Shown: positions 11,367 to 21,155 of the stretch, piece after piece
How the letters are laid out: each line of letters begins with the position of its first letter
How positions within the stretch are numbered: the stretch's first letter is position 1
From: Hydractinia symbiolongicarpus
Lineage: Eukaryota; Cnidaria; Hydrozoa; Anthoathecata; Hydractiniidae
Length of the DNA stretch: 64,000 nt
NCBI RefSeq assembly: GCF_029227915.1
Contig: NC_079882.1
Span: forward strand, 9,672,001 to 9,736,000
Reading direction: 5' to 3'
Program-made: the position numbers and the translations under genes
The notes under the pieces: model-generated
What the model was told of the DNA's origin: nothing
The model's database searches: none
What the model saw: only the letters and a program-made list of their open reading frames with translations

Positions 11367-14136
11367 TTAATCGTGTGGGTCCTTCTCAACCTCTAATTTT
11401 TCTAAAATAAGTTTATGGTCTTTAAAGGTCGCTAGAAGTCCTTTATTTAACTTTACAGCGCTTCGGCCATGCATTGGATATGAGTAATCGATTTGTCTTC
11501 CTAATAAATCTGTCATGTCCCCGCCCATAGTTTTGAGTAACGCATTTCCTGCACATATGTCCCATTTTTTTATAGCTGTAGTGTGTATGTAAGCGTGGAA
11601 ATTTCTTTGAGCTACCTTCAGGGCTTTATATCCAGCCCCGCCTGCTGCAATCACTTGAGCGCTCTCTCCAAATGACTTTTTAGCAATTTGGCTAACCGCA
11701 CCAGCATGCGAACGGGAGACAATAATTCTCATATCGTTCGTATGAACATCCTTGACACTGGTTTGATAATCTGGTACATCTGATCGTCCATGGCCAACCC
11801 ATGCCCAAATTGTTTGCTTTAAAAAAGGTCTGTGAATCACACCAATAATTGGTTCACCTAAATTTTAGGATGATACAGTTCATTAACATGTCTACAATTC
11901 TGCACTAGCCATCTTAATTTTAACATTATCAATATACATTTCTGCTTTATCTATGTACATTTCTGCATTGTCTATCTACATTTTGGCATTGTGTATCAAC
12001 ACTTCTGCATTATCTATCTACATTTCTGCGTTATCTATCTACATTTCTGCATTGTTTATCTACATTTCTGCATTTTATATCTACATTTCTGCATTGACTA
12101 TCAACATTTCTGCGTTATCTATCTACATTTCTGCATTGTCTATCTACATTTCTGCATTTTATATCTACATTTCTGCATTATCTATCTACATTTCTGCATT
12201 ATCTATCTCCATTTCTGCATTGTCTATCTACATTTCTGCATAATCCATCTATATGTATGCATTAGCCATCTACATTTTAATATTATCTACTACATTTCTG
12301 CATAATTCATCTACATAATACAATAGCCACCTAAATTTTAACATTATCTACCTACATTTCCGCATTAGCCATTTGATTTCTGCATTATCTATCTACATTT
12401 CTGCATTGTCTACCTACATCTCCGCATTAGCCATTTGATTTCTGCATTATCTATCTACATTTCTGCATTATCTATTTACCTTTCGGAATTATCTATCTAC
12501 ATTACCGCATTAGCCATTTGATTTCTGCATTATCTATTTACCTTTCGGAATTATCTATCTACATTACCGCATTAGCCATTTGATTTCTGCATTGTCTATC
12601 TACATTTCTGCATTAGTCATCTACATTACAAAACCTGCAAGATAATAGTAAGATATTAGAATTGGTTTAATTTTTGCAGAACTATTTTCAAACAAACGAA
12701 AAATGCACAAATTTATCGTGGACATACCTTTATGTGCCACACACACCATCGTAGTAACATACTCTGTCAAGTCTTCGGTGTACTCCTTAGTTGCATCTAA
12801 TGGATCAATCCATACAGCAACATCTTGAATACGAGCATCAGAATTTAACGAACTGCCTAAGAGTAGTAATAGAATATTAAATATACTCTCAAAAAACTTC
12901 TTCCTGTCACGCATTTGTGCGAGAATCTAAATATTGATCGAAATTCGTTATGTGGCACAGAAACATATAGCCTTCTGTAGGTCAAGTCGTAAGGCCAATC
13001 CGTATTAAATAAGACACCATAGTCAATATAATAGTTGTATGGTAAATTTCGGTTAGTAGTAACTATACATAAAGGAAGAAATCTTTATCAATATTTTCCA
13101 ACAAATAATCTCACAGAATAATGTAATGCTTAGTCATGGCCTTCCTAATTATAAAAGTTTTTCTTTATAAACTTCCAATAAAAGAGATGTACAAACATAG
13201 AAAAACTGCATATTACTTTATTGAAATTCTGAACTTTGTGTTTTGTCTTTTTGGTTAAATTTCCTTCTCATCTCATTGCAACAAAATAATAGAAAAAGCT
13301 TATAATTAAATTGCGCAAAAACCCATAAACTGCTCCAAAACAATTAAAAATGTGCAAATTTAAATAACTGCAATAAGGACTGTATACCTACCTAAATGTT
13401 TTTCTACTTCCTTCGTACTGAGATCAATTGGTTTAATGTCCTTCAGATCTGGAAGCTCATTTGACTTCTCTTCTGATACAATATGTAGGTCTGGAAACAT
13501 CTGTAGCAAGCTGTAGTACATTTGTTTGTGAGACATCATATCACCCAAGGTAACAGGATCATCTGCACCTTCAAACGTTTTACCCTTGCTCTTCACCTGA
13601 AATGTGTGCAAATGTAATTAAAAGTTCAAATAATGAACACACTGGGTTTGTGTGAACAAGCATCACATAAAGATTACAAGAATCCACAACCACATTTATC
13701 AACCCCATTAATTATGCCAATCATTTAGTCCTTCCCACTACCCCATGGTAATTTAATGCATATATAATTATGTTTCGACATCAAAAAAATAAACATTAAA
13801 ATAAAAAAACACTTAAAATACACTGTACCAATAAAAAGTGTAACGGCAATTTTATTTAAATATTGATCTCCAAAAAATCAACATTAACAAAGTTTTTACC
13901 TCCAACTTTTTCTCCTCTTTAACCTTTCGAACCATGTTTCCACCACGTTCAGCAGCCTCAATAGCAGCAACCAGTAGTTCTGTTAAACTTACAGTTTGAA
14001 ATTCGACCTTCGATGCTGGTACAACTACTTCAGTTGGAGTAAATGTACTTTTTAGATATAATATCATTAGAAACAAAATTAGCCCACCAAACATCGTTTC
14101 TGTGCGAGAAATTCTAAAACTTGGGTAGCACTGCAT
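11367..14136 (-). CDS. BPNT2: Golgi-resident 3'-phosphoadenosine-5'-phosphate (PAP) 3'-phosphatase
   Basis: Four exons, 14136-13900, 13596-13392, 12856-12728 and 11857-11367, join in phase to 353 aa, against 359 aa in human BPNT2 (IMPAD1). The family hydrolyses PAP to AMP in the Golgi lumen and so supports sulfotransferases. An N-terminal hydrophobic segment ([12 protein letters not shown], about residues 17-28) fits a type II signal anchor. Metal-site motifs of the inositol monophosphatase superfamily are all present: SEEKS (Glu about 121-122), [13 protein letters not shown] (about 163-175) and [12 protein letters not shown] (from about 287). GGAGYK precedes the last one, as in vertebrate BPNT2. 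An alternative start is the Met at 14094. The last intron (11858-12727) is filled by a minisatellite. The gene looks intact. Confidence 0.95.
11930..12620. repeat. 21-bp minisatellite in the last BPNT2 intron
   Basis: About 30 imperfect copies of tctatctacatttctgcatta (21 bp). The unit is cleanest at 12000-12240. Further right it is interrupted by a variant with cattagccatttgattt, which itself recurs several times and gives a higher-order pattern. Because 21 is a multiple of three, two plus-strand frames stay open for about 100 codons with a seven-residue repeat. These are by-products and not evidence of a gene. Confidence 0.95.
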
Positions 14137-16364
14137 TTTAAAATGTGTTTAAATGTAATTCTAAAAGAGAAATAATATAAAGATAAACATGTGGGCAAAC
14201 AAATATGCAAGTCAAAATTATGGAGGCTAACTTTTGTGATTAAGGACGGTAGTAAGAATAGTTAGATTATTTTAAAGGATTACACATTGTGAACATTTTT
14301 AATGGGTCTGCCAGGGCATCAGTAAAGAAAATTTTTAACCACATGACAACAATATCTGAAAAAGAAGTCTCAATATTTCACAAGATTAAACATGTACTAT
14401 TTAATAAACAGTATTGCATGATTTTGTAAGAATCATGTAATACTGAATAGGAGAAGGGAGCGATCATGTTTCAAAAACATCTGGAAAAACCAATTTGTAG
14501 AAGTATTACATGGTGCCTTGACCTGTCAAGTCTCTGTTCCACATAACTTGTGTTTTTAGACTTAAATATCTGTCACATCTTTATCACTTTTATTATTGAT
14601 TTGCTTTTTTGTTATTATTTTTTATAAGGCCTGGTCAGGAGTAAAATCACCTATATGAATTTTTTTTAGAGCTCAATTATGTTGCCTCGTGCTGCCATGC
14701 ATAAAGCACTGTAACTATTAAAAGCTCTAAGCAAAAATTATATCTTTTGTGCTAAACTACATCATTAAGAACAGTTTATAACCACTTGTAGGTAAATTAA
14801 AGCATGGTGGAAAATACAAAAATTTATTTAATTAAATGCAAATTTTTCTGTGTCAAACTGTAATACTTATTTATATATGTATTTAAACTATATAATGTTC
14901 TTTTACTGGACTTTATTATAAATATATTAGTTCCGGTAAATAAAAGATGATTGAAATTTAAAAAAAATTAAAAGAGCCATTTCACTTTTCTGTTTGCTTT
15001 ATATTTGCATCTGCTTTATATAAAGTGACGCTAGAAATTATGCTATAAAATGTGTGAAAGACTCCCTTTCAGGCACGTTTTTACATTTGGTTACTTAGAA
15101 AACAATAGAGTTAAATGTGATTGGCTTAATTTAGTCCCCAGGGTTCATTGTTTAATTCGTGCTTGCGAAGAAAAAAAGAATGAAGTTTGAATAAAGCAAA
15201 AAACATTTAGCTAGGAGAAAAAAGCATTTAGATAGTACTCGTACTCGTCTTGCACTGTACTCGGCATGTATGTGTACAGAGGCGTGTGCATGATAACATA
15301 TGCCATTCCCGAACTGGCCTGCCTTATAAACTTTTACAAAATGATTTCAAATGGTTATATAAACATCTTGTATTTCTTTACCCTTTCAATTACGCTAATT
15401 TGAGTTTCAATTAGTTTTAAATTTAATTAAATAGAAACAAAAGTGTGTAATCCTTTATCTGTTAAAGATTCATACCTATAACCTTTGTTATAAAATTGAA
15501 TAGTTGAAAAAACAGACCTTGCACAAGTTATTGTACAAATCTATGTGTAATTCATAATAGTGGCTCTTATACATTATTTCATGGCAGAAGCGATTGCAAA
15601 GGTACAAAATTTGCTGTTGCAGATTTTTCCTATGTGTAACAGACCGTTGATGTTCAGAAGGAGGGATAGTCAGGAAAAGTTGAGAACACATAATTTAATT
15701 TATAAAGCTTTTCGTTACATAGTAACATCTTTAGGTATATTCTTAAAAAATAAAATATTTTATATATATTATGTTATTGTTTGCTGTTGAAAAATGAAAT
15801 TTTGTTAAATTGTTTATGTTTTGACAGAATTCTTGGGCAAGTGCAAAAAAATCGGAAAATCAACAGGCAATAAAATGCAGACTTTAGGTGAAGAAAATTA
15901 GCATTCTCTTCCTGATATGTTCTAAATCTTAAATCTGTTCTAAATCTAAACGTACAGTGGTACAAGTTCGCTACCCAGAAATAAATACTATTCACACCAC
16001 TATAAGACATATAATGGAGCTAAATGAATATTTAGCTCATGTTAATTGTGGTGACTTCAGTATACCTTCTAGCTGTCCTGTATAATGATAGATACCACTC
16101 TGGCTCTGACCTAGTATTGTACCTCAAATAAGGTTAAGAATAAGGCACTTCTGATTCTGTTAATAGGTAGCCATGTTGGATTATATCTGCTTAGAGCATT
16201 GTCTCAGTTGCCCCAGGTCAACATGCATTTGTTTTGCCTCGCTTAATAATACAAGTCAATAAATACATGAGACATGGGTCAGTCCAATTTTAGCCATAAA
16301 GAACTGAGGTTGTTAAAGATTAAAGCTCCTCAGATTTGAAGCAGATATCCTGGACTGCAACACT
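14137..16364. other. Intergenic; right end may be the DIRS-element leader
   Basis: No gene is seen between the BPNT2 start and the retroelement. Several 60-80 codon frames around 15490-16010 overlap each other on both strands and match nothing I know. The DNA just before 16365 probably belongs to the element's untranslated leader, but I could not find its terminal repeat. Confidence 0.5.
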
Positions 16365-17876
16365 ATGGCACCTAAAAATAAACAACCTCTTCAAAAAGGC
16401 ACTAAAGCACCAGCAACCGACACGCCCAGTGAACAACCATGCTGCTCATCCACACCCCAGTCTGGTAAGCAGTTTTTTGACACTCCTGTGTTTGAAACAG
16501 AGCCTCACATGCGCACAGCTGAACAGTGGGCCTCTATGGGCAAGGAAGCGCTCCTTCTACTGGCAAACTCCTTAAACATCCACACCAGAGGGAAATCTCT
16601 TCTAAATATTGTTGAGCTTTTGATGGCTCATTTTACCAGTGCAACACGTATTGGAGATAGCGACCTTCCCCAGCAACACGTGGTCACTGAATTATCCTCT
16701 GACGATGCCGACATCAGCAATGCCTCTGGTGAGGAAATTCCATTGCACAAAACCATACCTTCGTCTAAAGTTCACAAAGCCTCGCCTAAACGAGTCCTGT
16801 TCAAACGAAAAAATACTACTTTTGACAATTTAAAAAAGGACCTATTTGATTTTGTCCGCACGGAAATTCGTAGCCAAGTAGAGGCTAACCAATTAAACCA
16901 TTTAAATTCAACTGCACCAACCACGTCTTTGGGGCACCATTACACTGCGCCATCTTTGTTGTCCTCGCGCTCTTGTGTTCGGCCCGCCGGCTCTTTGGAC
17001 CCAATTCTTGATCAAGATGGCGCGGATGCTGTTGCGGTTCCTCAGCCTACAGATGAAGCTGTGCGCATTGAGGCCCCTTTGTTTTCTTCCCACTGTTCTG
17101 TACCTTCGCTGCCCGCCGTACCTAAGGCTGTTTTGGAGAAAATTAAGCGTTTGGAGTATGTTAATTTGGAACTACTCCTCCCACCATCCTTAAATTCGTC
17201 GTTTGTCCCCGATGACGAGGGTGAGTACGACCTCAATGTCAGAACTGCAGATGGGGTCCCCCGACTCTCGCTAAGCAGGAATGTCTCGGGTAGGTCTCGG
17301 ATTAAGGACTTTGCCTCCTGGTGCCTTGCATGGAGCAACTATCTACGTTGCCTTATTTATTTTTATCCCCATCTTGCCACACAGCTGGTCACCTATCAAA
17401 CTCTAGTCACCCAGTTTGCCAACCAATACGTCTTCTCCGCTGTGTGTGCCTTCGACAAACTGCATCGGCTGCAGTTAGCTAATGATTCTCTGCGGAGATG
17501 GGACCAACTTGACGATTTGCTCGTTACGCAACACTTGAGAGGGGCTCCATTGTTAACTAAGTCATACACCTCCACCTCCACAAGAACTTCTTACGCATGT
17601 TTTAGTTGTGGTCAGCAAGGACATTTTGCTACGAATTGCCCCCGGTCTTCCAGTACAGGTGGGTTAGGCCCCGCGTTTCGGAATGCTTCCCAGCATCTTC
17701 CCGCAAGCAGCTTCCACCAGGTTCGATTTCCATCAACTCCCAGGGTGTGCTGGCGGTTCAATAGAGGCATGTCATGTTCCAATCCATGTCCCTTTCCACA
17801 CAAGTGCCCCCATTGCTCTAAAAACCACCCAGGGCACCGTTGCTCATTTAGGCCCTCTCAGCCAAGTACCCAATAA
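16365..17876 (+). CDS. Gag-like ORF1 of the DIRS-type element
   Basis: An uninterrupted 503-codon frame. The first 170 residues are polar and Ser/Thr/Lys-rich, and the middle is hydrophobic and probably helical. Near residue 410 there is a canonical CX2CX4HX4C zinc knuckle (CFSCGQQGHFATNC). Near 460-492 there is a second cluster, CWRFNRG followed by C-x3-C-x3-H-x-C-x2-C and a final H-x4-HRC. The C-x2-FN-x-G pattern followed by Cys/His residues is seen in ORF1 of DIRS elements. The last 194 nt overlap ORF2 in a different frame. This is expected to be a nucleic-acid-binding structural protein, inferred from the fingers. Confidence 0.8.
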   Translation: MAPKNKQPLQKGTKAPATDTPSEQPCCSSTPQSGKQFFDTPVFETEPHMRTAEQWASMGKEALLLLANSLNIHTRGKSLLNIVELLMAHFTSATRIGDSDLPQQHVVTELSSDDADISNASGEEIPLHKTIPSSKVHKASPKRVLFKRKNTTFDNLKKDLFDFVRTEIRSQVEANQLNHLNSTAPTTSLGHHYTAPSLLSSRSCVRPAGSLDPILDQDGADAVAVPQPTDEAVRIEAPLFSSHCSVPSLPAVPKAVLEKIKRLEYVNLELLLPPSLNSSFVPDDEGEYDLNVRTADGVPRLSLSRNVSGRSRIKDFASWCLAWSNYLRCLIYFYPHLATQLVTYQTLVTQFANQYVFSAVCAFDKLHRLQLANDSLRRWDQLDDLLVTQHLRGAPLLTKSYTSTSTRTSYACFSCGQQGHFATNCPRSSSTGGLGPAFRNASQHLPASSFHQVRFPSTPRVCWRFNRGMSCSNPCPFPHKCPHCSKNHPGHRCSFRPSQPSTQ

Positions 17877-19461
17877 TTTTTTTCCGATTAAGTCCTTTGT
17901 TTTCACTCCTGTAAATGTCTTATTGTTGGGCAATTTATTAGTTTCACATCCCAATCGGGTCTTAGTCAACTTTATCCTTTCTGGCTTTAGCCATGGGTTT
18001 AAACTTGGGTACCAACATGGACAACTTTTCCCATCAACTTCCAACAACAAATCCTCTATGGAACATGCAAGCAAAGTCGATGAAGCTATTTTAAAGGAGT
18101 TGAATAGAGGGCATACCGTAGGCCCTTTTGATTGTCCTCCTCTTCCTAGTTTTCATTGCTCCCCTTTGGGTGCAGCGCCTAAAAAAGATGGTTCCATCCG
18201 GGTAATTTTAGACCTCTCATCACCACAAGGATTCTCGGTTAACGATGGTATTTCTAAGGACTCTTATTCAGTTACATATTCATCATTTGACGAGGCCATT
18301 GATATGGTACGTGAACTCGGCAGAGACTGCTTTCTTGCCAAACTTGATATCAAACATGCCTTCCGGTTATGCCCAGTTCACCCGGATGACTGGTACCTCC
18401 TTGGTTACAAATGGCAGGGAAGATATTTTTTTGATGTTGTTCTTCCCTTCGGTGGACGGTCGTCACCGTTTACTTTTAATCACTTTGCGGACCTACTTCA
18501 CTGGATTCTTCAGTACCTTGCTTCCATTCGGCAGCTACTTCATTATCTCGATGACTTTATTACAGGTAATTCCTCAAAAGCCGCCTGCCAAAATATCATC
18601 AATTTAATCCAGCAGGTCTTTAACTGCCTAGGAGTTCCTTTAGCACCGGAAAAAATTGTTGGTCCATCTCGCGTCCTGACTTATTTAGGCATTGAAATTG
18701 ATACCAGTGAATTCGTTATACGTTTACCTCAGGACAAATTTGATGCTATTTTGTCTTTGTTAAGAGTGTGGAAAGGAAAGAAAAAATGCACAAAAAAGGA
18801 GCTACTATCACTCATAGGATTGTTGTCTTTTGCATGCAAAGTTGTCAAATGTGGTCGCATTTTTCTGCGCCGGTTAATTGACCTTTCTACTACTGTAAGT
18901 AGCCTTTACCATCACATTTCCGTTACATCGGAATCCCGCAAGGACATTGAGTGGTGGCTGAATTTTTTACCCAGTTGGAACGGGATGGCGGTCATCCAAA
19001 CATCATTCCTCACATCAGAAAGTTTAAACATGTTTACAGATGCTTCCATGAGTGGTTTAGGCGGTTTTTACAATGGGAAATGGTTTTCCATCCCTTTTTC
19101 CAACACCAACAATTACAGCATTACCTTTCTTGAGTTGCTTGCGGTTGTTATAGCGGTACATTCGTGGGGTGAGAAGTGGTCTGATACCCAGGTTATCATT
19201 TTTACAGACAACGAGGCCATTGTCCGCATATGGAGTACTGGTTCGTGCAAATGTGAGCACATCATGAAACTTGTTCGCTTGTTGTTTTATTTTACAGCAA
19301 ATCACAACATAAATTTGCTGATGCGCCACATTTGTGGCACTTCTAATATTTATGCAGACCTACTTTCGCGTTTACAGGTCGCAAAGTTCAAAGAGCAGTG
19401 CCCATACGCCGAAGAGCTTCCTACTCCTATCCCCTCGTCAATCTCCGAATGCTTAGTGTGA
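17683..19461 (+). CDS. Reverse transcriptase-RNase H ORF2 of the DIRS-type element
   Basis: A 592-codon frame in the +1 frame relative to ORF1. The first Met lies inside ORF1 and the useful domain starts after about residue 100. RT blocks: SPLGAAPKKDGSIRVILDLS (fingers), FLAKLDIKHAFRL (motif A), LPFGGRSSPFTF (motif B) and LLHYLDDFI (catalytic YLDD, nt about 18538-18564). RNase H follows with MFTDASMSGLGG, a downstream FLELLAV glutamate, FTDNEAIV and ADLLSRL, so the expected acidic residues are present. The fusion and the SVNDGI motif between the fingers and the palm fit DIRS/Ngaro elements. ORF2 is expressed either by frameshift or by internal initiation. Nothing in it looks broken. Confidence 0.88.
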   Translation: MLPSIFPQAASTRFDFHQLPGCAGGSIEACHVPIHVPFHTSAPIALKTTQGTVAHLGPLSQVPNNFFPIKSFVFTPVNVLLLGNLLVSHPNRVLVNFILSGFSHGFKLGYQHGQLFPSTSNNKSSMEHASKVDEAILKELNRGHTVGPFDCPPLPSFHCSPLGAAPKKDGSIRVILDLSSPQGFSVNDGISKDSYSVTYSSFDEAIDMVRELGRDCFLAKLDIKHAFRLCPVHPDDWYLLGYKWQGRYFFDVVLPFGGRSSPFTFNHFADLLHWILQYLASIRQLLHYLDDFITGNSSKAACQNIINLIQQVFNCLGVPLAPEKIVGPSRVLTYLGIEIDTSEFVIRLPQDKFDAILSLLRVWKGKKKCTKKELLSLIGLLSFACKVVKCGRIFLRRLIDLSTTVSSLYHHISVTSESRKDIEWWLNFLPSWNGMAVIQTSFLTSESLNMFTDASMSGLGGFYNGKWFSIPFSNTNNYSITFLELLAVVIAVHSWGEKWSDTQVIIFTDNEAIVRIWSTGSCKCEHIMKLVRLLFYFTANHNINLLMRHICGTSNIYADLLSRLQVAKFKEQCPYAEELPTPIPSSISECLV

Positions 19462-19465
19462 CAAT

Positions 19466-19634
19466 GAATTACCTCTTCGATGCTGCTTTATCACCAAACA
19501 CCAGACTTACCTACCGTTCTGGACTTTCATCCTACAGAATGTTTTGCCGCCACGCCTCTATCCGGATGTTGGAAATTTGGGGATGTCGGGCTTCCTACGT
19601 CAGCCATATAACATTTGGACAGATGCGTGTGTGA
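19466..19634 (+). pseudogene. Truncated tyrosine recombinase ORF of the DIRS-type element
   Basis: The frame that overlaps the end of ORF2 contains ALSPNTRLTYRSGLSSYRMF, the N-terminal core-binding pattern of tyrosine recombinases (A-L-x-x-x-T-x-x-x-Y-x-x-G). It ends at 19634. The Arg-His-Arg-Tyr catalytic domain that should follow is not seen in the next kilobase in any frame, so the copy could not encode its own recombinase. Confidence 0.65.
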
Positions 19635-20812
19635 GGCTTGTGTATCTTATTATTACTTGATATTATTATCACTTATTATCATTACGGTGAGGCACACCCT
19701 TTTATGAATCCTGATATTATTATTATGTGGTAACACACGCTGGGCCAATACTGGACCAGCTTGTGCATTCCACCTTTAGCTCATGATTATTGATAACACA
19801 TGTTTATTGGGTGCAGAAGACACCATATGTGATTATCGGTTTATAGTGAAGTGCAGTGTACCTTCATGATTGAAGTGGAAGAGAAACAATATCCTTCATG
19901 CATGAGAATAAATTATTAAATAAGTATATAATTAATAAACTAAATAATTAATCATTAATTACAAGTGACAAGTAAATGTATTATTAGTTGTGAAATGTAC
20001 CTCGTGAATAGAGGATATGAGTATGTTATTCATGCATGAAGAGATCTGGGTCATGCCTTGGAAACCGTTCACAATATTATGATCCATGAGGACATAAGCT
20101 TGTGAGGGGCAACCAAAACGTGCATACTCTTAGGAAATTACCCTCTTTGCCTTGGGCAAGCATTTTGGTGTGATTACCTTGTTATGATTACTAGCAGCAT
20201 GCGTTATCTGTCCTGCCTTACTTATTTATTTTCTTACCCGGCATCCCAATCCATTCCCCAAATTTACAAATTGCGTTCCATGCGGATGATGTTGTATACC
20301 AAAATGTGCCATAATACAATATTCTCGATTAATAAGTGTGTTTTTACTGAGTAACCAAGACAATTAAGTCATTTTTAATAATGTAACCTCTCAGGAGAAT
20401 CTCTTTGTAAACCCTACGGGAACGCTACGCAGTAACAAAGAGCTTAAAAAAGTTAGGCTAAATTACCCTGATTACCAAGCATATCTTGCTTTTTTTTTCA
20501 CAGTCTGACCTAGTCAGCAAAATTGTACCTATGCTAATGAAATTATATTATTTAGGGTCCCATGGGTTAGGGCTATTTTTAACATGTAGGAAATTATTTT
20601 TTAACTGTATATATTTTCAATATCTGCCATCCTGCAATGTTTAATCTTCAAAATAATAAACACAAACTTAATTAAAAAACATAGTGAGATTGTACACTAA
20701 ATGCACAATATTTTAATTTTGAGAGCAAAAGGTGCCTTCACTCAGAAATAAAATTTGATAATGGCTGGTGTATTCTACCTGCATCTCTCTGCCATATAAA
20801 CACTACTGTGGT
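19635..20812. other. AT-rich DNA after the truncated retroelement
   Basis: Contains attattattatc-like low complexity at 19650-19725 and no gene. Part may be the element's 3' untranslated end. I could not match it to sequence on the 5' side. Confidence 0.4.
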
Positions 20813-21155
20813 GCCATAGATTAATGGTTATAGCTCTCATACTCTGTGCGGGAGACCAGAGTTCGGTTCCTCTTGACGGCAATTCAACATGGGTGAGTAA
20901 ATGTTACCATAGCCCGGGTTAACCCAAGCCATGTGAGGGAAATTGGGGAGATGGCACACTGTATGGGCCGTTGGATGTTGCCGGGAGTTGTCTAGTAGAG
21001 CGCGGCCTCTAATTGGGTCTGCGTAGCTCAAAATGAGCATTAAATACTCCAGGACTCTCCATCTAAGCCATGGCCCCTCTTGGAAATAATAGACAGGGTA
21101 TATCCCTCGATATTTGTGAGGCTAGCCATGTAAAATATGCACATCTATCTATCTA
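20813..21155 (+). mobile_element. tRNA-derived SINE, family I, copy 1
   Basis: About 345 bp. The 5' head is tRNA-like: an A-box-like tagattaatggttatagc, a B-box-like gttcggttcc and partly pairing ends (gcc... and ...gacggc). A body of about 230 bp follows, with gggttaacccaagccatgtg and gcaaaatgagc-type blocks, and then a 3' tail of (atct)n. The same sequence occurs at 40545-40895 on the same strand with only scattered substitutions and one or two single-base indels. This copy has a mutated B box and is the more diverged. Confidence 0.9.

Larger units (their letters stand above)
16365..19634 (+). mobile_element. DIRS-type tyrosine-recombinase retroelement, 3'-truncated
   Basis: Three successive frames lie in the order expected for DIRS-order elements: a gag-like ORF with CCHC and Cys-His fingers, an RT-RNase H ORF, and the beginning of a tyrosine-recombinase-like ORF. 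The first two are long and unbroken. The third stops after about 55 codons with no recombinase catalytic region. No integrase of the DDE type or aspartic protease is seen, which argues against an LTR element. Terminal repeats were not identified, so the outer borders are unknown. Confidence 0.8.

Noticed and set aside
11953-12305. Two overlapping plus-strand frames of about 100 codons with a seven-residue repeat
   Set aside because: They are produced by the 21-bp minisatellite, which has no stop in these frames; no start context, splice link or composition supports a protein.
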